Assembly (NCBI GenBank): GCA_023394955.1
Contig: JAEWZY010000021.1
Location: 1 to 59,355, forward strand
From: Bacillota bacterium
GTDB taxonomy: Bacteria > Bacillota > UBA4882 > UBA8346
Direction of reading: 5' to 3'
Length of the DNA: 59,355 nt
A model generated the notes under the pieces. That model ran no database searches and was not told the origin of the DNA. It was given only the letters and a program-made list of their open reading frames with translations. The translations under genes were made by a program, and so were the position numbers. Shown piece after piece: positions 42,108-51,789 of the stretch (positions are counted from its first letter, which is position 1; each line of letters starts with the position of its first letter).

Positions 42108-43311
42108 GCATCCTCACTGCCCTGGTAATGGCTTGAACATCATGGACCCGGAGAATGTCGGCCCCTTTATCGGCTCCCCATAAATTAGCGGCGATGGTCC
42201 CTTCCAATCTCTCCTCCACCGGAAGATCCAGGGTCTTTCCGATCATTGATTTCCGGGAGACGCCTAAGAGTATCGGCCTTCCGATAACCCGGAGCTGGTC
42301 CAGGTTTTGAAGTACTTGAAGGTTATCTCGATAGGTTTTGCCGAACCCGATACCGGGATCGATAATGATTTGCTTGATGCTTACCCCGTGCTCCAAAGCG
42401 ATGGTAATCGATTGATTCAAATCTTCGATGATCTCCTTTATTAAGAACCGGTATCCCGGTTCCTTCCGGTTATGCATGATGATCACCGGGCGCTTGACTG
42501 CCGCCGCTACTTTAGCCATTCGCCCTACCGGGTCGTCCGGAGATCGGAGCCCCCAGATATCGTTAATAATTGAGGCGCCTTGGTTTAAGGCCGCCTCCGC
42601 CAGAGCGGGTTTATAGGTATCGACCGATATCGGAACGGAGACACTGCGGACTAATTCTTTCAAGACCGGAAGAATCCGTTTTCTTTCCTCCTCTTCCGGA
42701 ACCATCTCCGAACCAGGGCGGGTCGATTCCGCTCCCAAGTCGAGAAAGTCAGCCCCGGCAGCGATCATCTCTCCCGCTTGTTTGAGGGCTAAGTCAATGT
42801 AGTTTGGTTTGCCGTATAACCCGTCCTGGGAAAAGGAATCGGGAGTCAAGTTAATGATGCCCATAATATAGGTGCGGGCTTTTAAATCATAGGCCTGTCC
42901 ATTAATGGTCATGGTAAAGTCCGTTGTGTTACCGGAGTAATTATTTAAAGCGGTTTCAAGGTTGGAAGCGATCTCCGGCAATCCGAAAGGTTGCTGTTTT
43001 AATTTGGCTATAAATTGATCTAACTGACGCTTGGCGCCGCCGAGCAAAGCTTGGTACCGGCCACCGGTTTCTTGTTCCCAACTGCAAACTTTCCAGGGGA
43101 CCGCCGCATCCGCCCCTCTGGCCAACATCTCTTGTTTGATGATGGCCGCTTGCCTGAAGGTCAGATCATAGAGCCGGACCTGGTAATGGTCGAATTTTCC
43201 GATCATAATCTCAATACCGCGCGGATCGACTCCGATCTCCACCATCCGGTCTTTAATGGCTACTTGGTTTAGTCCTTTTTCAATGATAATCCCGTTTATA
43301 ATTAGAATCAC
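42085..43311 (-). CDS. folP: Dihydropteroate synthase FolP with N-terminal extension
   Basis: Joins pterin pyrophosphate to p-aminobenzoate. 408 residues, against ~270 for the catalytic domain. Residues ~140-400 are DHPS: MGIINLTPDSFSQDG, GAESTRPGSEMV, SVDTYKPALAEAAL, DPGIGFGKTYRDN and GVSRKSMIG. The first ~130 residues (LYDLTFRQAAIIKQEMLARG and AAVPWKV) form an extra domain seen in some Bacillota DHPS; its role is unknown. Folate made here feeds glyA and purN chemistry. Confidence 0.93.
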   Translation of the reverse strand: MILIINGIIIEKGLNQVAIKDRMVEIGVDPRGIEIMIGKFDHYQVRLYDLTFRQAAIIKQEMLARGADAAVPWKVCSWEQETGGRYQALLGGAKRQLDQFIAKLKQQPFGLPEIASNLETALNNYSGNTTDFTMTINGQAYDLKARTYIMGIINLTPDSFSQDGLYGKPNYIDLALKQAGEMIAAGADFLDLGAESTRPGSEMVPEEEERKRILPVLKELVRSVSVPISVDTYKPALAEAALNQGASIINDIWGLRSPDDPVGRMAKVAAAVKRPVIIMHNRKEPGYRFLIKEIIEDLNQSITIALEHGVSIKQIIIDPGIGFGKTYRDNLQVLQNLDQLRVIGRPILLGVSRKSMIGKTLDLPVEERLEGTIAANLWGADKGADILRVHDVQAITRAVRMHDAISKA

Positions 43312-43400
43312 CTCGGATCAAAGATTATCAATTTTTTCGCTGTTTTAAAGTAAACTCCTGCCTTAAAACGCTATCAACCCGACAATTATTATCCCAAATA

Positions 43401-43427
43401 AAAAAACCACCCTTGCTGAAAGGTGGC
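43401..43427 (-). terminator. Terminator of the sugar operon/dodecin genes
   Basis: CCACC / GGGTGG stem with a 9-nt loop and T6 on the minus strand, about 100 bp after the dodecin stop. Confidence 0.8.
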
Positions 43428-43531
43428 TTATGGAACTCAAACTAAGTAATCAAAACCTAAAAAGCAAAAACTTTTAGTATTTAGATATTTGCAATTAGCA
43501 ACGCCCTTAGAACAATCAAGTTTTCCTTTGA

Positions 43532-43738
43532 TTAAGTACCGTCTACCTTAAACGCCAAGTGCAAATCAGCCCGGTATCCGGCCACTTTGCCATCGCGGAC
43601 TACCGCGCTCAGGTTTTTAACTTGAACGCCGTTAATATTATGAATCGTCTCCGACGCCTTGGCTACCGCTGATTCAATCGCGTCCTTCCACCCGTCCGGA
43701 GATTCGCCAACTAATTCTACTACCTTTTCAACGGTCAA
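43532..43738 (-). CDS. Dodecin family protein
   Basis: 68 residues forming the dodecin beta-alpha-beta-beta fold, a dodecameric flavin-binding/storage protein. VEKVVELVGESPDGWKDAIE, then AVAKASETIHNINGVQV and AGYRADLHLAFKVD match the family. It begins at a TTG (43738), 7 bp after AAGGAGG, inside the end of the preceding small ORF. Confidence 0.9.
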   Translation of the reverse strand: MTVEKVVELVGESPDGWKDAIESAVAKASETIHNINGVQVKNLSAVVRDGKVAGYRADLHLAFKVDGT

Positions 43739-43898
43739 GCATACTCCTCCTTTCCTTCAAAGGATGCCCCAATCTTAGGTCGACAAATTTGGCTTTGGTC
43801 GATAACCTAGGGCCGGTCACCGCCAGGTAAACCAAGCATCCTGCCAAAGCCAGCAATAGGGCGATGACAAAAATTAAAATTCCTGGTTTGCGCATCAT
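43728..43898 (-). CDS. Small putative lipoprotein or membrane protein
   Basis: 56 residues: a short basic N-terminus (MMRKPG), a hydrophobic stretch, and LALAGC, a plausible lipobox, giving a ~36-residue mature peptide. GGTGA precedes the double ATG. The last four codons overlap the dodecin start in another frame. No homologue recognised. Confidence 0.5.
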   Translation of the reverse strand: MMRKPGILIFVIALLLALAGCLVYLAVTGPRLSTKAKFVDLRLGHPLKERRSMLDR

Positions 43899-43983
43899 TA
43901 TTCACCAAGGATATTATTTGACAAAATGAAATTTTTATTCGTTACTAACTTTATCTCAATTCCTAACCAATCCTTTCCACATA

Positions 43984-46900
43984 TCAAACCATAAACACAT
44001 CGATTCGTTCAATCGACCCCTCCCTAACTTTTCGGGCCAAATCTCCGCCGAGTTTTGCGCCTGAAAAAGACTTTTTTTCACCATTGAACGCGGTTAAATC
44101 CATTTCCATAATCCTAGCCGCCTCCGGACCGAAGGTCGCTTTTCGATTGGGATTATGGTAAACCACCAAAGTATTTCCTAAAAAACTAGCTGTATAGCTA
44201 CATGCGGGAAGATGGTACTCGCTAATTTGATCGTTTCTCCGGAAGATCTTCACTTGGGCTTCTGCTGCGCTAAATAAAGAACTAATTAAAATTGGCTTGA
44301 ATTCCAACTCCAAATCGCCCTCCTTAGAAAGTACAAACGGAGCCGGGCCAAAGCTCATCAATAGCCAAATATGCAACAGCTCCGCATTCGAACCACTCAA
44401 ACGGGCCACAAAACCATTGCCGTGGAGTTTAGTTTCCGGATAAACGCTCGACACAATAAATGAACTGTTCTCCAATGGATTACGGCCATAAATTTCAGCT
44501 TTTTGATAGCAAACCAAAAGCTTGGGAAGCTCAGCAAAAAATTCGTTATAAAGCCCGGAACTGAGCATTGCCAGCAGATACTTATACTCCATATGCAGGA
44601 AGATTGACTCGTTTTCCAGCCAGCCGCTGCGAAAAACCTTAATCCGTCCGATCTCATCGGGGCATCCGGTTAAATCAGCGCAAATCTTATACATCCCAAG
44701 CTGTCGGTCATATAATTGGCTCTTTCGGACTGCCTCATATAATTCCAGTTTTTTAGGGTCCTCCTTTTCCATCCGTAACGCGGCTACTTGTCCTTCTAAA
44801 AATCCCGGGAGGGTCCTCTGTTCAAATTCTTCGGGCCAGACCTTTAATTCCGCTCCTTCTTGAGGTGTAAAATTCTTCTCTACAATCTTCCAGCGGGTGA
44901 CATGATAATAAAAATAAGTATGATATAACCCGCTTTCCGGTTGATATGCCCTTCGCATGGCTTGTTCGACCATTTTGAAACTCAGGTTCAAGAATGAGCT
45001 TAATTGTCGCGGGGTCAAATCCGCTTCTTCACCGGAAATCCCCAACCTAATATTGCTTAGGTACTCATCACGCGCTCGGTGGGTAGCTTCCCAGAAGTGA
45101 TAGCGGTCCCCTTCACTTTTTAAGTTCCGCTCCAACAATGGAACCAGGCCATTCATCAAGCTTACCATCTCCACCGGAGCCGGAATAATTTCAGCCTCAG
45201 GCGCCAGTCCTGATATTATACTGAGCTTTTCAAGTAATCTCTTTAACGCAAACACCTCATTGACCGAAGACCCCAATAGTTCCGGCAAACCGTTCAAAGC
45301 ATCACACCAACCTGGTTTTCCCGCGTCCATTTCCAAACCGGAGCAATAAGGGTCGAAACTGGCAAGTTTATTCAAGGCCAATGATAACATTTTGATAAAT
45401 AGAGTGGTATGATAGACCTCACCAGCGCCGAAATTGGTCCGGACTAAAAAAGGATCTTCTTTGCGGGCAGTGATCAACCCCTTCTTCTCTTGATCCGTTT
45501 CAACACATTTCCGCTGCCGCACACTGCCCCCGATCAAATAATAACGCCGATTGCTTGGGGTTAACATTTCCCAGTTATCGTAAAAAGTATAATCACGCCG
45601 TTTGAAACAAACATCGATTAACCGTTCTGGAAAAATACTCTGAAAAGAGTCGATTAAATCAAGATTATAGGTCCAATGATCCACCCAATACCCATCCCCG
45701 AATGTGGCGCTTTGAACTTCCCGGGCCCCGGCGATAATCAAATCAAAGAGGACCTCCTCCGACTCCTTGGATAGATTCATCTGCTCTTCCAACATGGCTG
45801 CCAACCAACCGGGGCTAAATGGCTTTTCAGTCAGTTGCCGAACTTTCTGATCAATATTAATATGATTTTGAGCCAACCAGTCATTGATTACGGCTAAATC
45901 ATCGAGAATATACTTAATTCCTTCGACTACTAATGGATTATAACCGTCAAGCTGGATTAAATTCCAAAAATAATGAAGCGCCCGGTCTCCGACTCCCGGG
46001 TTAAACCAGATGTCGTTTCTACGGTTTTGGTTAATGTCGCGAAAGTTACCGTTACCTTGAGAATAATAAGCGGGGCTTAAATGAAAGTAATTGTAGTCCC
46101 GCTCCAAGTCCCCGTGTTTACGGGAGTATAACCAAAATACTTTTGGTTCGGATGTGTTTTCTCCGGCCAAAGTAACCGGGATTCCGCCACGCATCACATT
46201 GTCAAGAAAAGACCTTCCGATATAGTGCGCAAACACGGGGTCACCCGAATTTGTAAAGGCATAATCCTGGATCTCTTGAATTAGGGAATTATTACGCTCC
46301 CAATGATTCCGATAAAAATCCCGATTAATCCTTGATAGAAAGGTCGCTAATCTTTCCACATTAGGGCTATGCCCATAGAGACCATACAAAACAAGGCTCT
46401 CCCCTGCCGGAAGATCGGACCGAATGTATCCAAAAGCGGATGGCAGGTTATTTCCCCGCGATTGATTTTCCGGAAAAATGAAATCAGTCTCCATGAACCT
46501 TACCGGTTGGAAATCAGTTCCTTCCCCAAAGATTACCGCCGGATCGTAAATGTATTTTACGGGTCGGACTCTACCATTATCGATAGTATAACCGAAGTAA
46601 AAATTCCCGCTGTCGATGGAGAGCAGTTCGGTCAGATCATCGGGACGGCACTTCAGTTTATAGTAGGGTGTATCCCGAATAAGTTCCACATTCATCCAGG
46701 CCCTGATAGTAGCGCCCATATTCTTAGCCAGATAATCGGTATACCCCGACGGCATTATTGCCGCCAGACCATCTACAGTCTCTACCTTGAGCGGGAAAGC
46801 GTTATGATTGATTAATTCCGTTTTGCGGAGTAATCCCCCGATTTTTTCCCCAGGTAGGGTGAGGTAAGTAATTCTCACTTCCATACCTAGGTCTTGGTTG

Positions 46901-47271
46901 ATTTCGCTGATTGTAAGCGAACCTGCGGTAAGAATGAGTTTATTCCGGACTTGAATACCCTTTTTAGTCATTCGAAACGGCTCATAAAAAAAAAGGCCGC
47001 CGGGTAGATTAACCTTTAAGAAGGTGCGAAATCCCCTCCAAGCGGTATACCATGGGGCTTTATCGGCAGGAACGAATTCCTGGATGGCGCCGTCTTTATC
47101 ACGAGTCCCGAATCCTGCCAGGCATTGGCCACGGTTAATATAAAAAGCCCACGTCGGAATACCTTTTTCCCCAGCGATACCCGGGAGAAATCCGGTAAAG
47201 ATTTTAGCCCGGACATAGCTATCTATTTCAAAATCTCCATTTGGCTGCAGAACACAATTAACATCCGGCAT
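43984..47271 (-). CDS. Long GH94-like glycoside phosphorylase (SOGP-type candidate)
   Basis: 1095 residues. An N-terminal beta-sandwich domain (~1-300) is followed by an (alpha/alpha)6 barrel. Landmarks: RKHGDLERDYNYFHLSPAYY, GNGNFRDINQNRRNDIWF, and MDAGKPGWCDALNGLPELLG, where the Asp of the GWxDALNG motif aligns with the catalytic Asp of GH94 phosphorylases. Length and motifs fit the ~1100-residue group that includes 1,2-beta-oligoglucan phosphorylase (SOGP), rather than the ~800-residue cellobiose phosphorylases. No signal peptide, so cytoplasmic. It follows the cupin gene by 16 bp in the sugar ABC operon. Substrate assignment is inference. Confidence 0.75.
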   Translation of the reverse strand: MPDVNCVLQPNGDFEIDSYVRAKIFTGFLPGIAGEKGIPTWAFYINRGQCLAGFGTRDKDGAIQEFVPADKAPWYTAWRGFRTFLKVNLPGGLFFYEPFRMTKKGIQVRNKLILTAGSLTISEINQDLGMEVRITYLTLPGEKIGGLLRKTELINHNAFPLKVETVDGLAAIMPSGYTDYLAKNMGATIRAWMNVELIRDTPYYKLKCRPDDLTELLSIDSGNFYFGYTIDNGRVRPVKYIYDPAVIFGEGTDFQPVRFMETDFIFPENQSRGNNLPSAFGYIRSDLPAGESLVLYGLYGHSPNVERLATFLSRINRDFYRNHWERNNSLIQEIQDYAFTNSGDPVFAHYIGRSFLDNVMRGGIPVTLAGENTSEPKVFWLYSRKHGDLERDYNYFHLSPAYYSQGNGNFRDINQNRRNDIWFNPGVGDRALHYFWNLIQLDGYNPLVVEGIKYILDDLAVINDWLAQNHINIDQKVRQLTEKPFSPGWLAAMLEEQMNLSKESEEVLFDLIIAGAREVQSATFGDGYWVDHWTYNLDLIDSFQSIFPERLIDVCFKRRDYTFYDNWEMLTPSNRRYYLIGGSVRQRKCVETDQEKKGLITARKEDPFLVRTNFGAGEVYHTTLFIKMLSLALNKLASFDPYCSGLEMDAGKPGWCDALNGLPELLGSSVNEVFALKRLLEKLSIISGLAPEAEIIPAPVEMVSLMNGLVPLLERNLKSEGDRYHFWEATHRARDEYLSNIRLGISGEEADLTPRQLSSFLNLSFKMVEQAMRRAYQPESGLYHTYFYYHVTRWKIVEKNFTPQEGAELKVWPEEFEQRTLPGFLEGQVAALRMEKEDPKKLELYEAVRKSQLYDRQLGMYKICADLTGCPDEIGRIKVFRSGWLENESIFLHMEYKYLLAMLSSGLYNEFFAELPKLLVCYQKAEIYGRNPLENSSFIVSSVYPETKLHGNGFVARLSGSNAELLHIWLLMSFGPAPFVLSKEGDLELEFKPILISSLFSAAEAQVKIFRRNDQISEYHLPACSYTASFLGNTLVVYHNPNRKATFGPEAARIMEMDLTAFNGEKKSFSGAKLGGDLARKVREGSIERIDVFMV

Positions 47272-47287
47272 AAATATCGCCCCCCGT

Positions 47288-47713
47288 CTAATATTTGAAA
47301 GCTCGTATAAGATCGTGGACTTCGAGCCTTTGTTTCTCGCTCAGCCTCATTTCCATAGAATTCGAGGAACCGGTATTTTGGTTCTCAATAATCAATACCA
47401 TACCGTCCTTGCTTAAAACATGATTATGCCAGACGGACCGTTTCACATTATAGATCTTATACGACTCCATTATTTCTCCAAAAACATCGGTAATCGTATC
47501 TTCCCCGTCTCCAATCAAGAGCAGGCATTTCCCTCTCAGTAAAACGAATACTTCATCGGTTTCATTATGCCTTTGCATGGTCCGGATATTTTGCGGCTTC
47601 AGTTCTTCACAGTAATTTAAAATCGCCACCCGCCAATTCTCGTAATCGACTACCGGCGCGTAACCATCCCCCTGATAGACGCTGATCTTCAAAAGCTGAT
47701 CTCTAGTTTTCAT
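47288..47713 (-). CDS. Small cupin-domain protein
   Basis: 141 residues from the ATG at 47713 (CAGGAG upstream). Single cupin barrel: QRHNETDEVFVLLRGKCLLL contains the first metal-binding motif, and SVWHNHVLSKDGMVLIIEN the second. It lies between the two GH94-like genes and may be a sugar isomerase/mutarotase-like or binding protein acting on the same sugar. Function unknown. Confidence 0.75.
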   Translation of the reverse strand: MKTRDQLLKISVYQGDGYAPVVDYENWRVAILNYCEELKPQNIRTMQRHNETDEVFVLLRGKCLLLIGDGEDTITDVFGEIMESYKIYNVKRSVWHNHVLSKDGMVLIIENQNTGSSNSMEMRLSEKQRLEVHDLIRAFKY

Positions 47714-47763
47714 GGCGCCACTCCTGTATTTTGACTTGATGTAGATGCAATACAATACTATAT

Positions 47764-50526
47764 TCAGCCCAATTCGACTAATATCCGGTGAGTGCTAGCG
47801 GAATCCAGCCGGTTTTTGAGAAAGCTCGCTCCGATCCGTGTCCGGACAGAGCCAAGTTCAAAATTCCCGGCCTGGTTATTGATGCTGATTCGATTAATCC
47901 GATAAGACCCATAATCAAGTTTCCCAGGGTTATAATAGGTGATCTCCAATTTCCGGTCTTGAAAGATTGTCAAAATTTGAACCGTTCCGGAATCGTCGAA
48001 TTGCGCCGCCAATAATTTCGGTTCCAGCGTCAAATCCCCCCGGTCGCCTTTAACGCCGAATACTTCGCTCAATAACGTAAACAGCAGCCAACTGGCGGAG
48101 CCGGTCAAGTAATGATACATGCCCCGGCCTTTTTGATTGAAATATTCCGGAAGGCCCGGATAAACCTTGCCGGTTTCAAAAGCCGAAGCCATCCGGTAAA
48201 TGGAGTCCAATACTTGAAAACCCTCTTTGACAAAGCCTCTCCGGTATAAGGCGTAAGCGTACATTACCGTCATGTGGTTGAAGAAGGCCCCGTTTTCCTT
48301 ATGGCCATAAGCAAAACCAAAGCATCGCCCCAGATCGGGCTGGACCTCCCCAAAATCCGTGTTTAACCGGTACCCTCCCAGCTTGGGATCTTTCAAATAG
48401 TAGTTAACCGCCTTCACGACTGCTTCAACTTGTTCAGTGGTGGCCGCTCCGGACATGATCGGGAACACCTGTCCTGTCAAGGTCATTTTCACTGCCGAAC
48501 CGCATCCGCCTTCCACTCTTTGGCCCTTATTATCGTAATAGCCGTTAAACCAGGCAAACCCATCTTTGTTTTTAATCCATTCACCCCGGCGAATATGTTC
48601 CGTGATCCAATCCGCCTTTCGCAGCAGGTCTTGGGAAAGTTCCGTAATTTTAATTCCGGTTTTGCGACCGCTGATCTCAGTTTGACAAGACTTAAAATAG
48701 TCATCCAATAGTCGCCTTTTATCGGCAGCCGAATCGTAATTAATTCTCTCAGTAACGGTATCCAATAAGATCAATATTTCCGTTGCAATTTCAATTTCCG
48801 CATGACCGGTCCTTAAAGCCAGATCGGATAGCAACCGGGCCAATTCCCGGAGATTATAACCGTAAAAAGCGGTAAAAGCGACGCTCTCACCACGCTGGGA
48901 GGCCATATCGAGCCCGTCATTCCAATCGGCGTCCTCCAGTTTACAGTGATTATGATCGCCCACATTAAAAAACTCAGTTACCAATTGAATCAAGATATGT
49001 TCTAAAATGGTTCCCCGGTATGCCGCTCCGTTTTTATCCCTTAAATAATTGCCGTCCTCCGGACGCCAGGTAGGATCAATCTCCTGGGAGCGGGTGGCCA
49101 ATCGATCTTTGAAATAAGTCTGCTTCTCAAAGAGGAATGATAAATCGCCACTCTGATCAAGGTATAGTTTGGTGGTAAAAAACGGCCATGCGCCATGGTC
49201 CATCCATACCCGGGCAATATGGTTACGGTCGGCCAGAAATTCGCCCGGCTGGGCGCCGATAATGGTGGCATTACTTCCGTCAATCCTAACCCCGCGATAA
49301 TTGTTTAGCAATAAATCCCTCGCTTCGGCCGGATTAAGCAATAAAAGAGCCAGGCAATCCTGCCATAAATCCCGCCATCCCCGGCCTCCTTTACCATAAT
49401 CATGATGGGGTAAAAATGAGCATCCGTAGAGACGGCGCAAGACCGGCTGCAGAGTAACCCATTTCAGCCAAAGATCATAATCGGGATCTTTAGTTTTAAA
49501 AACTAACCGGTTGAGTTTATTACGCCAGAAATTACGATTTTGGGCCAAAGATGAATCAAAAGCAACCTTGGTGACATACTTTTTCACCAAGGCTCCGGTA
49601 TGGTTTCGACCTTCACCAACAGCCAAGATGATAATATATGATTGGGAAGCGTTCGGCTTTAAAACCGCATCTTTAAAACGCAAACCGCCAAGGGCTTCAT
49701 AGCCGCCACAATTCCCTCCTTCGGCTTGAAAATCAGCCCTGTTTTTGACCACGGCTTCCGGCCAATCCAAGGACCCCCCTTCACCGATGAACTCTTCCAC
49801 TACCGGAAAAAAACCGATCGGCGGCTCCCCTCCTGCTTCCGTCCCCAAGACCGCATAAACAATATTATTCAACTTGTGCCCTCGTTCATCAAAAAAGAAG
49901 GTGGGCTGGACCTCAACACCATATTGGGTAAGTCGAATCCGGTTCAGTAAAGAGGTTACATGACGGTGGTCCCGTAAATTATCAGCGGATCTTCCATAAA
50001 TAGGAACAGCCGCAGTCGGTGTAATACGGACCGTTTGCTTACCGGTATTGGTTATTGTTACTCGCATCAATTCCACTTGATCCGTTTCCGGAACAAAGCT
50101 GGTAATCTCGGAAGTGATCCCCAAGGAGCCATTCTTCCGGGTTAAGCGATGCCATAAAAAACCCGCCTCCAACCGGACTTCTTCCTTCTCCGCTTCGAAA
50201 TGCCGCATTTTTTGCCGTACCGAGTTGCCGGTAGCCGACCAAGCGCCGAAAATATCGTTATAAATCCAGAAATTTCTGGTGGATCGGGAATTATGTAAGT
50301 CTTCCGCCGACACCGGAGTCAGGAAGAAAGTATGCTGGTTTAATTTTAAATCCCCGCCTAAAGTAGGGGTAATCGAGGCTAACATCCCAGCCTCGTTGGC
50401 TAAAGGAAAATAAAGATAGTTGATCAGATGAGGATTGTTGAGGGTAAAGTCTCCATCGTGGTTTAGAAATGACCATTTTCCCGATTTGTTAGTAGTTTTC
50501 AAAGTTGTCGATCCTTTCACTCGCAA
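47764..50526 (-). CDS. GH94-family glycoside phosphorylase
   Basis: Up to 920 residues. The N-terminal beta-sandwich (~1-290) has WSFLNHDGDFTLNNPHLINY; the catalytic (alpha/alpha)6 barrel has GKGGRGWRDLWQDCLALLLL, GDHNHCKLEDADWNDGLDMA (catalytic Asp in DWND) and GGCGSAVKMTLTGQVFPIM. The domain order and DWND motif are those of cellobiose/cellodextrin-type phosphorylases, which release glucose 1-phosphate. Several in-frame starts exist (TTG 50526, GTG 50520, TTG 50502); AAAGGA favours 50502. Cytoplasmic. Exact disaccharide unknown. Confidence 0.82.
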   Translation of the reverse strand: MRVKGSTTLKTTNKSGKWSFLNHDGDFTLNNPHLINYLYFPLANEAGMLASITPTLGGDLKLNQHTFFLTPVSAEDLHNSRSTRNFWIYNDIFGAWSATGNSVRQKMRHFEAEKEEVRLEAGFLWHRLTRKNGSLGITSEITSFVPETDQVELMRVTITNTGKQTVRITPTAAVPIYGRSADNLRDHRHVTSLLNRIRLTQYGVEVQPTFFFDERGHKLNNIVYAVLGTEAGGEPPIGFFPVVEEFIGEGGSLDWPEAVVKNRADFQAEGGNCGGYEALGGLRFKDAVLKPNASQSYIIILAVGEGRNHTGALVKKYVTKVAFDSSLAQNRNFWRNKLNRLVFKTKDPDYDLWLKWVTLQPVLRRLYGCSFLPHHDYGKGGRGWRDLWQDCLALLLLNPAEARDLLLNNYRGVRIDGSNATIIGAQPGEFLADRNHIARVWMDHGAWPFFTTKLYLDQSGDLSFLFEKQTYFKDRLATRSQEIDPTWRPEDGNYLRDKNGAAYRGTILEHILIQLVTEFFNVGDHNHCKLEDADWNDGLDMASQRGESVAFTAFYGYNLRELARLLSDLALRTGHAEIEIATEILILLDTVTERINYDSAADKRRLLDDYFKSCQTEISGRKTGIKITELSQDLLRKADWITEHIRRGEWIKNKDGFAWFNGYYDNKGQRVEGGCGSAVKMTLTGQVFPIMSGAATTEQVEAVVKAVNYYLKDPKLGGYRLNTDFGEVQPDLGRCFGFAYGHKENGAFFNHMTVMYAYALYRRGFVKEGFQVLDSIYRMASAFETGKVYPGLPEYFNQKGRGMYHYLTGSASWLLFTLLSEVFGVKGDRGDLTLEPKLLAAQFDDSGTVQILTIFQDRKLEITYYNPGKLDYGSYRINRISINNQAGNFELGSVRTRIGASFLKNRLDSASTHRILVELG

Positions 50527-50626
50527 ACTTGTCCAGGTCCATGGTTAGAACCGCTTCCAAAGTCGGCTGCAACGAAGAACCCATTGCCAGAATGTTAAAG
50601 ATGAGAAGGCTAAAGCCTATCTTCAT
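50489..50626 (-). CDS. Short ORF between lacI and the GH94-like gene, possible remnant
   Basis: 45 codons starting 2 bp after the lacI stop: MKIGFSLLIFNILAMGSSLQ and ending DKFASERIDNFENY. The first residues resemble the opening strand of sugar isomerase/epimerase TIM barrels, so it may be a truncated gene. It overlaps the first codons of the GH94-like gene and has no clear ribosome site. Confidence 0.35.
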   Translation of the reverse strand: MKIGFSLLIFNILAMGSSLQPTLEAVLTMDLDKFASERIDNFENY

Positions 50627-50628
50627 TC

Positions 50629-51666
50629 TTAGTTATTCTTAACGAAGCCGGTGGATTGCCGCACGACAAAATTAGTTGTTAAAAACTCATGCCCGGGAGG
50701 GGTTTCAAGGATCATCCCAATCAATTCCCTGACCAAACTGCGGCCGATTTCATATTTGGGAACGTTGATGGTGGTCAGCGCCGGATTGAGATAACCGCTC
50801 ATCAAGATATTATCGAAACCGATAACCGAAACATCTTCGGGCACATTTAACCCGGCTTCTTGAAGCGCCTTAATGGCTCCGATCGCCAATAAATCATTGA
50901 AGGCAAAAATTGCGGTTAGATCCCGGTTAGTGGTTAAAACCTGTTGCATTGAATTTACGCCGGTCATGATAGTATCTGAACCCCCCCGATAAAGCAATTT
51001 AGGGTCAAAAGCAATCCCCGCCTGATAAAGGGCATTTTTATAACCCATCAACCGAGGGTCTCCCTCGTTTAACTCGGCATTTCCGGTGATTACCGCGATT
51101 CGTTTATGGCCTAATCCAATTAAGTATTGAACGGCCTGTTCACAGGTGGACGCAGATTCAAAGTCAACCGTGGCGATGCGCATCCGATCCGTTTCTTCAT
51201 TGATAAACGGCCATTCGGCATCACGACAGATTGCCAATGGCACTCCCAAGTTTTGCAGGCCTTGGATGGCCGTTAAAGTCCGTGAATCCATATATGAAGC
51301 GATAGCCACCCCTTCCACCTGACGCCGGATAAATACGTTCAAGTATTTACGAATTTCCTGAGTAGTCCAAGCGGTACAAAGCATTATCAAATAACCATGT
51401 TTAAGGGCTTCCTCGGTTGCGCCCTTGACCACTTCAACGTTGGCCGGATTATCGATTCCGGTCACCACCAATCCCAACTCCCGGGTTTGCAATCGTTTAC
51501 GGCCGAGGTTCTGCGCCATAAAATTAGGTTGAAAATCTAACTGTTTCATAATTTGTAGAACTAAAGCCCGTTTTTCCGGTGACACATTCGGCGAATCATT
51601 AAGCACCCGGGAAACCGTGCCTACTGATACACCGGCCTCTTTGGCGACGTCTTTTAAGGTTGCCAT
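50629..51666 (-). CDS. LacI-family transcriptional regulator
   Basis: 345 residues. The N-terminal HTH TLKDVAKEAGVSVGTVSRVL and hinge are followed by a periplasmic-binding-protein-like effector domain (LGLVVTGIDNPANVEVVKG, GHKRIAVITGNAELNEGDPR, FAFNDLLAIGAIKAL, DVSVIGFDN). It sits inside the sugar operon downstream of the permeases. Two LacI-type palindromes upstream of the binding-protein gene are its likely operators. The effector is probably the imported sugar or its phosphate. Confidence 0.93.
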   Translation of the reverse strand: MATLKDVAKEAGVSVGTVSRVLNDSPNVSPEKRALVLQIMKQLDFQPNFMAQNLGRKRLQTRELGLVVTGIDNPANVEVVKGATEEALKHGYLIMLCTAWTTQEIRKYLNVFIRRQVEGVAIASYMDSRTLTAIQGLQNLGVPLAICRDAEWPFINEETDRMRIATVDFESASTCEQAVQYLIGLGHKRIAVITGNAELNEGDPRLMGYKNALYQAGIAFDPKLLYRGGSDTIMTGVNSMQQVLTTNRDLTAIFAFNDLLAIGAIKALQEAGLNVPEDVSVIGFDNILMSGYLNPALTTINVPKYEIGRSLVRELIGMILETPPGHEFLTTNFVVRQSTGFVKNN

Positions 51667-51789
51667 GGTTTACTCCTTCTGAAATCAATCAGTTTATAGA
51701 AATAAGGAAAGATTATTTTGATATCTAGATTAATATTGATAATATAATTATATATCACAGCTATTTGATATAAATGACACCGTGCGGAA

